Part shown: positions 44,524 through 57,771 of the stretch, one piece after another
Numbering within the stretch: position 1 is the stretch's first letter
Layout: every line of letters begins with the position of its first letter
Assembly (NCBI RefSeq): GCF_013366375.1
Contig: NZ_JABWMJ010000001.1
Location: 310,001 to 374,000 of the forward strand
Direction: 5' to 3'
Length of the DNA: 64,000 nucleotides
Source: Rhizobacter koreensis
GTDB lineage: Bacteria > Pseudomonadota > Gammaproteobacteria > Burkholderiales > Burkholderiaceae_C
Program-made: the position numbers and the translations under genes
The notes under the pieces: model-generated
The model's database searches: none
What the model saw: only the letters and a program-made list of their open reading frames with translations
Told to the model about the DNA's origin: nothing

Positions 44524-45232
44524 CTTGACGACGACGAAGGCGATCGGCCGCACGATCGCGCTGTTCGCGGCCGGCGCCGGCGTGCTGTTCGGCGCGCACG
44601 CCGCCGGCAACCCCGGCATCTACAGCTGCGTCGACGCGAGCGGCAAGAAGCTCACGTCGGACCGCCCCATCGCCGAGTGCCAAGCCCGCGACCAGCGCGT
44701 GCTGAACCCCGACGGCTCGGTCAAGCGCATCCTGCCGCCGACGCTGACCGCCGAGGAGCGTGCCGACCAGGAAGAGCGCGAGCGCCAGGAGGCGACTGCC
44801 CGCGCCGCCCGCAACGACGCGATCCGGCGCGACCGCAACCTCGTGCAGCGCTACCCGAACGAGGCGGCGCACAACAAGGCGCGCGAAAAGGCGCTCGACG
44901 ACGTGCGCAACTCGGTTCGGCTGTCGGAGCAGCGCGTCTCGTTGCTCACCGCCGAGCGCAAGCCGCTGCTCGACGAGGCCGAGTTCTACGTCGGCAAGCC
45001 GCTGCCGGGCAAGCTGAAGTCGGCGCTCGACGCCAATGACGCAGCGCTCGCCGCCCAGCGCGCGCTGGTCCAGAACCAGCAGCAGGAAGTGGTTCGCATC
45101 AACGCGATCTACGACGCCGAGCTGGCGCGCCTGAAGAAGCTGTGGGCCGGCGCCCCTGCGGGCTCGGTCGGCACGCCGAGCGTCGCCATGCCGGCGCCGG
45201 CACCGGTCCCGGCGCGCGTCGGGTACAAGTAA
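44513..45232 (+). CDS. DUF4124-domain exported protein
   Basis: A 239-residue protein with an N-terminal signal (IALFAAGAGVLFGAHA). A DUF4124 domain follows (IYSCVDASGKKLTSDRPIAEC with its two cysteines). A long charged, probably coiled-coil region follows (about 80-205, rich in Arg, Glu and Lys) and a Pro/Ala end. DUF4124 proteins are periplasmic and of unknown function, often annotated with cell envelope. The ATG at 44513 overlaps the pyrE stop; a TTG at 44525 is an alternative. Confidence 0.85.
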   Translation: MECDLTTTKAIGRTIALFAAGAGVLFGAHAAGNPGIYSCVDASGKKLTSDRPIAECQARDQRVLNPDGSVKRILPPTLTAEERADQEERERQEATARAARNDAIRRDRNLVQRYPNEAAHNKAREKALDDVRNSVRLSEQRVSLLTAERKPLLDEAEFYVGKPLPGKLKSALDANDAALAAQRALVQNQQQEVVRINAIYDAELARLKKLWAGAPAGSVGTPSVAMPAPAPVPARVGYK

Positions 45233-45394
45233 GAGGCAGCAGCAAGGGACGCGGCACCGCGCCGCACCTAGCGGCGACCGGGTCGATGCTCGGCCGGAGC
45301 GCTCGGCGGGCCACGGCCTCATCGCAGGCGGCAACGGCGGCACTGCGGTTCGACCGCCGCGAACCCGTGGCGGCCGACGCCGCAAGGAACGACC

Positions 45395-46929
<1,535 letters not shown>

Positions 46930-46933
<4 letters not shown>

Positions 46934-48423
46934 CGCGTGGTCCCCGGCGCACGCGCGTGCCAGTCGGTCGCCTGCTGGAAAGCGTGCGCCGCGTGCAGCA
47001 GCGTGCCCTCGTGGAAGTAGTTGCCGATCAGCTGCAGGCCGACCGGCATGCCGCCCTCGCCGAAGCCGGCCGGCACGCTCATCGCGGGCAACCCCGCGAG
47101 GCTCGCGGGCAGCGTGAAGATGTCGGCGAGGTAATTGGCGACGGGGTCGTCGCTCTTGGAACCGAGCTTCCACGCGACCGACGGCGCGACCGGCCCGGCG
47201 ATCACGTCGCAGCTCGCGAACGCGGCCTGGAAGTCGTCGGCGATCATGCGGCGGAGCTTTTGCGCCTGCAGGTAGTAGGCGTCGTAGTAGCCGTGCGAGA
47301 GCACGTAGGTGCCGATCATGATCCGGCGCTTGACCTCGGGGCCGAAGCCCTCGCTGCGGCTCGCGCGGTACATCTCGTCGAGGCCTTCGTAGCGCGCGGC
47401 CCGGTGCCCGTAGCGCACGCCGTCGAAGCGGCTGAGGTTCGACGACGCCTCGGCGGGCGCGATGATGTAGTAGACCGGGATCGAGAGCTCGGTGCGCGGC
47501 AGGCTGACGTCGACCAGCCTCGCGCCGAGGCGCTCGAGCTCGGCGAGTGCGGCGCGCACGGCGCCGTCGACGTCGCCGGCGAGCGCGGCCGGAAAGAACT
47601 CGGCGGGGATGCCGACGCGCAGGCCCTCGAGCGGCCGGGTCGCGCTTGCGCCCTGGCGCGGCATCAGCATCTGGGCGTGGAAGTCCTGCGGCGGGCGCTC
47701 GGCGCTCGTCGAGTCGCGCGCGTCGAAGCCGCTCATCGCGCCGAGCAGCAGCGCGCAGTCCTCGGCGCTGCGCGCGATCGGGCCGGCCTGGTCGAGGCTC
47801 GACGCGAACGCGATCATGCCGTAGCGCGAGCAGACGCCGTAGGTCGGCTTGATGCCGGTGGTGCCGGTGAAGCTGGCGGGCTGGCGGATCGAGCCGCCCG
47901 TGTCGGTGCCGGTCGCCGCGGGCAGCAGGCGTGCCGCGACCGCGGCGGCCGAGCCGCCCGACGAGCCGCCCGGCACGCGGGTCGCGTCCCACGGGTTGCG
48001 AGCGACGCCGTAGGCCGAGTTCTCGTTGGCCGAGCCCATCGCGAACTCGTCGCAGTTGAGCTTGCCGAGCGTGACGCAGCCGGCGCCGGCGAGGCGCTCG
48101 ACGACCGTCGCGTCGAACGGGCTCAGGTAGCCCGCGAGCATCTTCGAGCCGGCGGTGGTCGGCAGCGCGCGCGTCACGAAGATGTCCTTGTGCGCGATCG
48201 GCACGCCGACCAGCGGGCCGGCGTCGCCGTCGGCGCGACGTGCGTCGGCGTCGCGTGCGGCGGCGAGCGCGCCTTCGGGCTCGACCGCGAGCAGCGCGCC
48301 GAGCTGCTCGTGCGACGCGATCCGGCCGAGCAGGTGGCTGGTCAGCTCGACGCTCGAGACTTCCCTGGCCGCGAGCGCGCGGCCGAGCTCGGCGACACCG
48401 AGCCGGTGCAGGTCGGCGCTCAT
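46930..48423 (-). CDS. gatA: Glutamyl-tRNA(Gln)/aspartyl-tRNA(Asn) amidotransferase subunit A
   Basis: The 497-residue glutaminase subunit of the amidase-signature family. The Ser-cisSer-Lys triad is complete: Lys79 in AHKD, cis-Ser154 in the GGSSGGS motif and nucleophile Ser178 in [10 protein letters not shown]. It releases ammonia from glutamine for GatB. It lies 61 bp after gatC and overlaps gatB. The presence of gatCAB implies that Gln- or Asn-tRNA is made indirectly in this organism. Confidence 0.97.
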
Positions 48424-48484
48424 CGCGCGGCTCCGGGCTGGCGCACGCCCGGCGCACTTGTCACTTGAACGGGAGCCCGCATGC

Positions 48485-48784
48485 TCATTCGATCACCTTC
48501 GGCACCAGGAAGAGGCCCCCGGCGGTGGCGGGCGCATTGCGCAGGTTGAGCTCGCGCTGGTCGGCCTCGGTGACGACGTCGTCGCGCAGGCGCAGGCCGT
48601 GCGCCTCGATTGTCGACAGCGGCGTGAACAGCGGCTCGACGCCGCTGGTGTCGACCGCGCTCATCTGCTCGACGACCGCGAAGAAGTCGTTGAGCTGGGT
48701 CAGCATGGCCGCCTGCTCGGCAGGCTCGAGGTCGAGCCGCGCCAGCTGGGCGATGCGACGCACGTCGTCGGGTGTCAGGGCCAT
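48485..48784 (-). CDS. gatC: Glutamyl-tRNA(Gln) amidotransferase subunit C
   Basis: The 99-residue small subunit that stabilises the GatA-GatB complex. It has the family N-terminus [17 protein letters not shown], a [26 protein letters not shown] core and an LRDDVVTE element. The ATG at 48784 fits; an in-frame extension to 48802 is not conserved. First gene of gatC-gatA-gatB, divergent from mreB. A GATAAT -10-like hexamer lies on the minus strand about 60 bp upstream. Confidence 0.95.
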   Translation of the reverse strand: MALTPDDVRRIAQLARLDLEPAEQAAMLTQLNDFFAVVEQMSAVDTSGVEPLFTPLSTIEAHGLRLRDDVVTEADQRELNLRNAPATAGGLFLVPKVIE

Positions 48785-48855
48785 CGGGAAGCGAAGGACC
48801 ACGGGCCGGGCGCCCGGGTCGGATGCTGCAGGGGTGGGTTATTATCCTTCGTTGA

Positions 48856-49983
<1,128 letters not shown>

Positions 49984-50090
49984 AGCGGACCGGAACCCTC
50001 GCGCCGACCGCGCCCCCCTCGACGGGCGCGCCGCAAGGTTCGACCGATCCGCGATCCCTCGCGATGCTGCTTGCCGGCCGCTCCCGTTCC

Positions 50091-50116
50091 ACCGGCGCGA
50101 CTCCCGCGCCGGTTTC
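50091..50116 (+). terminator. Possible attenuating hairpin between mreB and mreC
   Basis: A 9-bp stem ACCGGCGCG / CGCGCCGGT with a five-base loop is followed by a short TTTC. It is weaker than a full terminator and could reduce read-through so that MreB is made in excess over MreC and MreD. Confidence 0.4.
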
Positions 50117-50153
50117 GCATCGGGTCGCCGGCCTGGTCTGACCGCGCGCGACC

Positions 50154-51110
50154 ATGGCGCTCGCGACCATCGACCGGACTCCGCCGCCGTTCTTCCGGCA
50201 GGGGCCGTCGGCGCTCACCAAGCTGAGCATCTGTTCGATGCTCGCGCTGTTTCTCATGGTCGCCGACACCCACCTGGCGATCACGCAGCCGCTGCGCGCG
50301 CTGGTCGCCGCCGCGCTCTACCCGGCGCAGCGCGTGCTGCTGGTGCCGGTCGAGGCGGTGCGCGACGGGCGCGAGTACGTCGAAGGGCTGCAGCGGGCGG
50401 TCGAAGGTGCCGAGCAGGCCCGCGCCGAGCTCGCGCGGCAGTCCGAGCGCGCGCTCCGCGTCGAGCACCTGATGCAGGAGAACGCGCGCCTGCGCGCGCT
50501 GCTCGAGCTGAGGCCCTCGCTCGAGGTGCGCTCGCAGGCGGCGCAGGTGCTCTACGAAGCGGTCGACCCGTACTCGCGCAAGGTGATCATCGACCGCGGC
50601 AGCGCGCACGCGATCACCGCCGGCTCGCCGGTCATCAACGAGGCCGGCGTGCTCGGCCAGGTCACGCGGGTCTACCTGCAGTCGGCCGAGGTGACGCTGC
50701 TCACCGACCGCGACGCCGCGATCCCGGTGCTGAACGCGCGCACCCAGCTGCGCGGCGCGGCGTTCGGCGGCGCCTCCGGGCGCTCGGGCGGCCTCGAGCT
50801 GCGCTTCATGGCCGGCAACGCCGACGTGCAGGTCGGCGACGTGATGACGACGTCGGGTGTCGACGGCGTCTACCCGCCGGGGCTGCCGGTCGCCAAGGTC
50901 GCGGCGATCGATCGCAAGCAGGACGCCGGCTTCGCCCGCATCACGCTGACGCCGGCGGCGGCTTCGGAAGGCGTGCGCCACGTGCTGGTGCTCGAGCCGC
51001 TCGGCCTGCAGCTGCCGCCGCGCCCGGACGTCGCCCCGGTGCCGGCGCCGGCCGGCCGCGCCGCGAGCCGCCCCGGCGTGGCGGCGAGTCGCCCGGGAGC
51101 GCGCCGATGA
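50154..51110 (+). CDS. mreC: Rod shape-determining protein MreC
   Basis: A 318-residue bitopic protein of the elongasome. It has one membrane helix (about 28-44 and flanks), a coiled coil (about 70-115, EGAEQARAELARQSERALRVEHLMQEN) and two periplasmic beta domains (with YSRKVIIDRGSAHAITAGSPVINEAGVLGQV and GDVMTTSGVDGVYPPGLPVAKV). The C-terminal tail is Pro/Arg/Ala-rich. Its stop overlaps the mreD start. Confidence 0.96.
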   Translation: MALATIDRTPPPFFRQGPSALTKLSICSMLALFLMVADTHLAITQPLRALVAAALYPAQRVLLVPVEAVRDGREYVEGLQRAVEGAEQARAELARQSERALRVEHLMQENARLRALLELRPSLEVRSQAAQVLYEAVDPYSRKVIIDRGSAHAITAGSPVINEAGVLGQVTRVYLQSAEVTLLTDRDAAIPVLNARTQLRGAAFGGASGRSGGLELRFMAGNADVQVGDVMTTSGVDGVYPPGLPVAKVAAIDRKQDAGFARITLTPAAASEGVRHVLVLEPLGLQLPPRPDVAPVPAPAGRAASRPGVAASRPGARR

Positions 51111-51631
51111 TCATGCCGCGCAGCGACGCCGGCCAGCTGCTGATGCCGGTCAACCCGGTCTTCATCTGGTTCACGCTGGTCGTGGCGCTGGCCGTCAACA
51201 TCGTCCCGCTCGGGCGCGCCGCCGCGATGCCCGACGTGCTCGCGCTGGTGCTCGTGTTCTGGAACGTCCACCAGTCGCGCCGCATCGGCGTCGGCACCGC
51301 GTTCGTGTTCGGCCTGCTGATGGACGTGCACAGCGGCGCGATGCTCGGCCAGCACGCGCTCGCCTACTCGCTGCTGAGCTTCTTCGCAGTGACGGTGCAC
51401 CGGCGCCTGCTCTGGTTCCCGGTGCTCGCGCAGGCGCTGCAGATCTTCCCGCTGTTCCTGGCCGCGCACGCGGTCGCGCTCGTCGTGCGCCTGATCGCCG
51501 GCGGCATGTTCCCCGGCTGGCAGCTGATCCTGGCACCCGTGTTCGAGTCGCTGCTGTGGCCGTTCGTCACATGGTTGCTGCTCGCACCGCAGCGCAGGCC
51601 TCCCGACCCCGACGAGAATCGGCCGCTGTAG
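51107..51631 (+). CDS. mreD: Rod shape-determining protein MreD
   Basis: A 174-residue membrane protein with about five helices, working with MreC, RodA and PBP2. It has VFIWFTLVVALAVNIVPLG, MPDVLALVLVFWNVHQSRRIGVGTAFVFGLLMDVHSGAMLGQHALAYSLL, and PVFESLLWPFVTWLLLAPQRRPPD at the end. It is coupled to mreC (ATGA overlap) and lies 10 bp before mrdA. Confidence 0.96.
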   Translation: MIMPRSDAGQLLMPVNPVFIWFTLVVALAVNIVPLGRAAAMPDVLALVLVFWNVHQSRRIGVGTAFVFGLLMDVHSGAMLGQHALAYSLLSFFAVTVHRRLLWFPVLAQALQIFPLFLAAHAVALVVRLIAGGMFPGWQLILAPVFESLLWPFVTWLLLAPQRRPPDPDENRPL

Positions 51632-51641
51632 GGCGCCGACC

Positions 51642-53828
51642 ATGACCGAGATCCGCAACACCGAGCACGAGATGGCGCGCTTTCGCACGCGCCTCGTGGC
51701 GGCGGCGTGCTTCGTGCTGTTCGGGTTCGGGCTGCTCGGCGCGCGCCTGGCGTGGCTGCAGATCGCCCGCCACGACGAGCTCGCCACGCAGGCCGAGAAC
51801 AACCGCATCGGCGTCGTCCCGGTGGTGCCGAACCGCGGTCTCATCCTCGACCGCAACGGCGTCGTGCTGGCCAACAACTACTCGGCCTACACGCTCGAGA
51901 TCGCACCGGCGCGGGTGAGCGATCTCGAGGGCACGATCGACAAGCTGTCCGAGATCGTCGAGATCAGCACGCGCGACCGGCGCCGCTTCAAGCGGCTGAT
52001 GGAGGAAAGCCGCAGCTTCGAGTCGCTGCCGATCCGCAACCGATTGACCGACGAGGAAGTCGCGCGCTTCACCGCGCAACGCTATCGCTTCGAGGGCGTC
52101 GACGTGAAGGCGCGCCTGTTCCGCAGCTACCCGCTCGGCGAGGTCGGCAGCCACCTCATCGGCTACATCGGCCGCATCAACGAGGCCGAGAAGACCAAGC
52201 TCGAGGAATCGGAGGACGCGTCGAACTACCGCGGTACCGAGTACATCGGCAAGCTCGGCGTCGAGCAGAGCTACGAGGACGACCTGCACGGCACCACCGG
52301 CTTCGAGGAGGTCGAGATGAGCGCCAGCGGTCGCCCGGTGCGCCACCTGCGCAGCCGCCCGGCGACCCCAGGCCACGCCGTGGTGATGTCGATCGACATC
52401 CGCCTGCAGGCGATGGTCGAGGCGCTGTTCGGCGACCGTCGCGGCGCGCTGGTCGCGATCGACCCGCGCAACGGCGAGGTGCTGGCGTTCGTCAGCAAGC
52501 CGAACTTCGATCCCAACCTGTTCGTCGACGGCATCGACGCCGAGAGCTGGAAGGCGCTCAACGAGTCGCCCGACAAGCCGCTGCTGAACCGGGCGCTGCG
52601 CGGCGCCTACCCGCCGGGCTCGACCTACAAGCCGTTCATGGCGCTCGCGGCGCTCACGCTCGGCAAGCGCACGCCGCAGCAGGCGATCAGCGACCCGGGC
52701 TACTTCAACTTCGGCAACCACCGCTTCCGTGACGACAAGGAAGGCGGCCATGGCACGGTCGACATGTTCAAGTCGATCGTGCAGTCGTGCGATACCTATT
52801 ACTACCTGCTCGCCAACGACATGGGCGTCGACGCGATGCACGACTTCATGAAGCCGCTCGGGTTCGGCCAGATCACCGGCATCGACATGAACGGCGAGTT
52901 GCGCGGCACGCTGCCGTCGACCGAGTGGAAGCGCACGCACTACCGACGCAACAAGGCACAGCAGAAGTGGTTCGCCGGCGAGACCATCTCGCTCGGCATC
53001 GGCCAGGGCTACAACGCGTTCACGATGCTGCAGCTCGCCAACGCGACGGCGATCCTCGCGGCCGGCGGGCAGCGCTACAAGCCGCACCTGGTGCGCCGCG
53101 TCGAGAACTACGACGACCGCGAGACGCGCCACCGCACCGCCGACCGCCTCGACGCGCTCGAGCCGCTGCGCTGGAAACCCGAGCACGTGGCGCTGATCCA
53201 CCGTGCCATGTACGCGGTGACGCAGGAGGGCACCGCGGCGCGTGCGTTCGCGCGCGCCGGCTACCAGTCGGGCGGCAAGACGGGCACCGCCCAGGTGATC
53301 GGCATCAAGCAGGGCGAGAAGTACAACGCGAGCCGGATCGACGAGCGCCATCGCGACCACGCGCTCTACTCGGCCTTCGCGCCGCTCGACAACCCGCACA
53401 TCGCGATCGCCGTGATCGTCGAGAATGCCGGCTTCGGCGCGGGTGCCGCCGCGCCGATCGCGCGCCGCGTGTTCGACTACGTGCTCGAGGGCAAGTACCC
53501 GAGCGAGGCCGACATCGCAGCCACGCAGAAGGGTCAGTCGACGGCGCCGATCGGCACGCCGCGCTCCATCGACGAAGTGCCGCTGCCGGGGCTCACGGTC
53601 GACGGCCTCGGCGCCGCGGCGGCCAGCGCAACGCCGCCCGCCGGGTCGCTCGGCGCCGCGCTGGCGCCGGCGGCCGACGGGGCGACGCCGGCGCCGGCGG
53701 CTCCGGCGCGTGGACGATCCCCGGCGGCGCCGCGGCCGGATGCGCCGGTCGCCGTCAACGCCGGCGTGCGCCCCGTCGGCACGCGGCCGACCCCGCGCCG
53801 CGCACCAGGGGCGGGGCTCGTGCGATGA
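51642..53828 (+). CDS. mrdA: Penicillin-binding protein 2 (peptidoglycan D,D-transpeptidase MrdA)
   Basis: A 728-residue class B PBP that cross-links lateral-wall peptidoglycan. It has an N-terminal membrane helix (about 15-36), a dimerisation domain with NRGLILDRNGVVLANNYSAY, and a transpeptidase domain. The nucleophile is Ser327 in STYK; SCDTYYY and the KTG motif with Lys546 in GGKTGTAQ follow. It carries an Ala/Pro-rich C-terminal tail of about 90 residues, longer than in E. coli (633 residues). Its last codons overlap rodA. Confidence 0.97.
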   Translation: MTEIRNTEHEMARFRTRLVAAACFVLFGFGLLGARLAWLQIARHDELATQAENNRIGVVPVVPNRGLILDRNGVVLANNYSAYTLEIAPARVSDLEGTIDKLSEIVEISTRDRRRFKRLMEESRSFESLPIRNRLTDEEVARFTAQRYRFEGVDVKARLFRSYPLGEVGSHLIGYIGRINEAEKTKLEESEDASNYRGTEYIGKLGVEQSYEDDLHGTTGFEEVEMSASGRPVRHLRSRPATPGHAVVMSIDIRLQAMVEALFGDRRGALVAIDPRNGEVLAFVSKPNFDPNLFVDGIDAESWKALNESPDKPLLNRALRGAYPPGSTYKPFMALAALTLGKRTPQQAISDPGYFNFGNHRFRDDKEGGHGTVDMFKSIVQSCDTYYYLLANDMGVDAMHDFMKPLGFGQITGIDMNGELRGTLPSTEWKRTHYRRNKAQQKWFAGETISLGIGQGYNAFTMLQLANATAILAAGGQRYKPHLVRRVENYDDRETRHRTADRLDALEPLRWKPEHVALIHRAMYAVTQEGTAARAFARAGYQSGGKTGTAQVIGIKQGEKYNASRIDERHRDHALYSAFAPLDNPHIAIAVIVENAGFGAGAAAPIARRVFDYVLEGKYPSEADIAATQKGQSTAPIGTPRSIDEVPLPGLTVDGLGAAAASATPPAGSLGAALAPAADGATPAPAAPARGRSPAAPRPDAPVAVNAGVRPVGTRPTPRRAPGAGLVR

Positions 53829-54985
53829 GCGCCGTCTTCGCCCGGCCTTCGCTGTGGCAGCGCGTGCGTCCGCTGGTCAGCGGAATCGACACCGCGCTGG
53901 TGGTCGCCGTGCTGCTGCTCGCCGTGATCGGTCTGACCACCATGTACTCGGTCGGCTTCGACCACGGCACGCGCTTCGTCGACCACGGCCGCAACATGCT
54001 GCTGGCGTTCGCCGTGATGCTGGTGATCGCCCAGGTGCCGCCGCAGCAGCTGATGCGGCTCGCGATTCCGCTCTACATGCTCGGGGTGCTGCTGCTGGTG
54101 CTGACCGCGATCCCCGGCATCGGCATCGTGAAGAAGGGCGCGGTGCGCTGGCTCAACGTCGGCGTCGTGATCCAGCCCAGCGAGATCCTCAAGATCGCGA
54201 TGCCGCTGATGCTGGCCTGGTGGTTCCAGCGTCGCGAAGGCCAGCTGCGCGTGCTCGACTTCGTGATCGCGATGGTGATCCTGCTGGTGCCGGTGGGCCT
54301 GATCGTCAAGCAGCCCGACCTCGGCACCGCAATCCTGGTGGCGGCTGCCGGTCTCTACGTGATCTTCTTCGCCGGCCTGTCGTGGCGCCTGATCGTCCCG
54401 GTGCTGGCGGTCGGCGCGATCGCGATCAGCGCCGTCATCGTGTCGGGCGACCGCATCTGCCAGCCCGACGTCGAGTGGCCGCTGCTGCGGCCTTATCAGA
54501 AGAGCCGCGTCTGCACGCTGCTCGACCCGACCACCGACCCCCTCGGCAAGGGCTTCCACACGATCCAGGGGATGATCGCGATCGGCTCCGGCGGGGTCGA
54601 CGGCAAGGGCTTCATGCGCGGCACCCAGACCCACCTCGAGTTCATTCCCGAGCGCACCACCGACTTCATCTTCGCGGCGTATTCCGAGGAGTTCGGGTTG
54701 ATCGGCTGTGTCGCGCTGCTGCTGGGCTTTACCTTCCTCATCTTCCGCGGCCTGATGATCGCGGCCGAGGCGCCGACGGTCTTCGCACGCCTGCTCGCCG
54801 GCGCGATCACGCTCAGCTTCTTCACCTATGCGTTCGTCAACATGGGCATGGTCACCGGCATCCTGCCGGTGGTGGGCGTGCCGCTGCCCTTCATCAGCTA
54901 CGGCGGCACCGCGATGGTGACGCTCGGGCTCGCGCTCGGCATGCTGATGGCGATCGCGAAGAGCCGGCGCTCGAATCAGAGCTGA
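53825..54985 (+). CDS. rodA: Peptidoglycan polymerase RodA (SEDS family)
   Basis: A 386-residue membrane glycosyltransferase with about ten helices that polymerises lipid II together with PBP2. SEDS motifs include VIQPSEILKIAMPL, VKQPDLGTAILVAAAGLYVIFFAG, the loop FIPERTTDFIFAAYSEEFGLIG and the end VGVPLPFISYGGTAMV. The ATG at 53825 overlaps the mrdA stop; the frame is open upstream only as a shadow of mrdA. It is the last gene of the rod cluster. Confidence 0.97.
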   Translation: MSAVFARPSLWQRVRPLVSGIDTALVVAVLLLAVIGLTTMYSVGFDHGTRFVDHGRNMLLAFAVMLVIAQVPPQQLMRLAIPLYMLGVLLLVLTAIPGIGIVKKGAVRWLNVGVVIQPSEILKIAMPLMLAWWFQRREGQLRVLDFVIAMVILLVPVGLIVKQPDLGTAILVAAAGLYVIFFAGLSWRLIVPVLAVGAIAISAVIVSGDRICQPDVEWPLLRPYQKSRVCTLLDPTTDPLGKGFHTIQGMIAIGSGGVDGKGFMRGTQTHLEFIPERTTDFIFAAYSEEFGLIGCVALLLGFTFLIFRGLMIAAEAPTVFARLLAGAITLSFFTYAFVNMGMVTGILPVVGVPLPFISYGGTAMVTLGLALGMLMAIAKSRRSNQS

Positions 54986-55137
54986 CGCGCGGCGCGGTGG
55001 CGGCCACCCCCGGCGCCTCGCCGCAGCGGGCCACCCGCACGGAGTCACCCCCGCCGAGGGTTGGCCGCGAGCAGCCGCCGGTTCTAGATTGGCGGGGCGC
55101 AGATACCCCGCATCGTCACCCCGGATCTCGCGCCGGA

Positions 55138-55167
55138 CTGTACAAACATCCAGCCCTTCACGATAAT
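55138..55167 (+). promoter_or_regulatory. recA promoter with LexA (SOS) box
   Basis: A CTG-N10-CAG LexA box spans 55138-55153. It overlaps a -35-like TGTACA (55139-55144), which is 17 bp from a GATAAT -10 (55162-55167). LexA binding would block RNA polymerase. This is the standard SOS arrangement for recA. Confidence 0.85.
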
Positions 55168-55190
55168 CCGCGCAACTTTTGGAGAACCCC

Positions 55191-56267
<1,077 letters not shown>

Positions 56268-56292
56268 GCGGGCGCGCCCGCGGGGCCGACCC

Positions 56293-56955
56293 GTGCCCAG
56301 CAGCGCCGGGCAACGGCCGCGCTCGCTCAAGTCGCGTGCGCTCCAGCTGCTCGCGCAGCGCGAGCAGAGCCGTGTCGAGCTCCGCCGCAAGCTGATCGCG
56401 CATGCCGAGCGCGAGCGTGCGGCGGCCGCGCTGGCGGCGGCCCGCACGGACGCCGCGCCTCCGGTCGGGCCGGCGGCCGGCTTCAGGACGAGCGTCATGC
56501 CGCCGGGGTCGCGCCCCGACGCCGAGCAAGCCGGCCAGGCCGACCGCGAACTCCACGACGAGCCGGAGCACGAGGCGGTCGAGCGGCAGGTCGACGCCGT
56601 GCTCGCGTGGCTTGAGGCGAACGGCTTCCTCTCGGAGGCGCGCTTCGTCGAGTCGCGCGTCCACGCGCGCGAGGCGCGCTTCGGAAACCTCCGCATCCGC
56701 CACGAGCTCGCGCAGCACGGCGTTGCCGTCAGCGGCGAGGTCGAGCGGTCGCTGCACGAATCCGAGCTGGAGCGGGCGCGCGCGGTCTGCGCGCGCAAGT
56801 TCGCGGTCTGGCCCGGCACCGCACAAGAGCGCGCCCGCGCCGCCCGTTTCCTCGCGGCGCGCGGCTTTTCGGCCGAAACCGTGCGCCAGGTGCTGCGCAA
56901 GACGCGTCGGGCTGAAAGCGACGACGACGCGGCCCCGGGGCCCCTCGTCGACTGA
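56293..56955 (+). CDS. recX: RecA regulator RecX
   Basis: A 220-residue inhibitor of RecA filament extension. RecX repeats are seen: LKSRALQLLAQREQSRVELRRKL at the start and WLEANGFLSEARFVESRVHAREARFGNLRIRHELAQHGV in the middle, with RAARFLAARGFSAETVRQVL at the end. It is longer than typical RecX (about 150 residues) because of a low-complexity insert of about 50 residues between the first and second repeats. GTG start. It follows recA, as in most proteobacteria. Confidence 0.93.
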   Translation: MPSSAGQRPRSLKSRALQLLAQREQSRVELRRKLIAHAERERAAAALAAARTDAAPPVGPAAGFRTSVMPPGSRPDAEQAGQADRELHDEPEHEAVERQVDAVLAWLEANGFLSEARFVESRVHAREARFGNLRIRHELAQHGVAVSGEVERSLHESELERARAVCARKFAVWPGTAQERARAARFLAARGFSAETVRQVLRKTRRAESDDDAAPGPLVD

Positions 56956-57176
56956 CGTCGCTCGGGAGCCCGACCGACGTTGCCCGGCGATCGGCTGAGC
57001 GCGTCGGGCCTCCGAGCCCCTCGGCCGCCGCCGATCCGGCGTGACCCGCGGGCACCTCGGGGAGCTCACAGCGCCCGTGCTACATTCGCCGACTCTTTTG
57101 TGCGCGGGTCGGAGCGTTCGCCTTCGGCGGCGCGGTGCCAACCGCCGCCTTCGCCGCTTCTGTCGTATCCGTTCCG

Positions 57177-57752
57177 ATGGCATTGCCCCCCGCCGCGCCA
57201 GGTCGCGAGTTCAAGCATCGTCGCAGCATCGATGTCCGGGTTTACGCGCGCGGCAATGGGTTGTGGGAAGTCGACGCCACGCTCACCGACGTGCGTCCCG
57301 AGTCGCTCGAGCTGCAGACCGGCACCCGCCCCGCCGGCGAGCCGATTCACGACATGGTGTTGCGGCTCGTGGTCGACGAGCAGCTCAACATCCTCGAGTC
57401 CGGCGCAGCGTCGCTGCGCGTGCCGTACCCGGGGCACTGCGACACGTTCGGCGACATCTACGAGCGTCTCGTCGGCCTCAACCTGCTGCGCGGCTTCCGC
57501 CGCGAAGTCGCCGCACGGCTCGGCGGCGTGATCGGCTGCACCCACCTTACCGAGCTCTCGCAGGTGCTGCCGACGGCGGTGGTCCAGGCTTTCGCCGGCA
57601 ACGTGTTCGACACCAGCGGCACCGCCGCCGAAGCCTCGCAGCCGTTCCAGATCGATCGCTGCCGTGCGCTTCGCTCGAGCGGCGAGGCGGTTCGCAGCTA
57701 TTACCCCCGCTGGTATCGGTCGCGGCCCGATCCGGCGCCCGCAGAACCCTGA
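57177..57752 (+). CDS. DUF2889 domain protein
   Basis: A 191-residue soluble protein of the DUF2889 family, whose function is unknown. Segments [49 protein letters not shown] and [20 protein letters not shown] (with the conserved Cys-Thr-His) identify it. The ATG at 57177 is chosen; GTG at 57135 would add 14 non-conserved residues. The position between recX and sucC is conserved in many Burkholderiales. Confidence 0.85.
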   Translation: MALPPAAPGREFKHRRSIDVRVYARGNGLWEVDATLTDVRPESLELQTGTRPAGEPIHDMVLRLVVDEQLNILESGAASLRVPYPGHCDTFGDIYERLVGLNLLRGFRREVAARLGGVIGCTHLTELSQVLPTAVVQAFAGNVFDTSGTAAEASQPFQIDRCRALRSSGEAVRSYYPRWYRSRPDPAPAEP

Positions 57753-57771
57753 TTCACCCAAGGCATCACCG

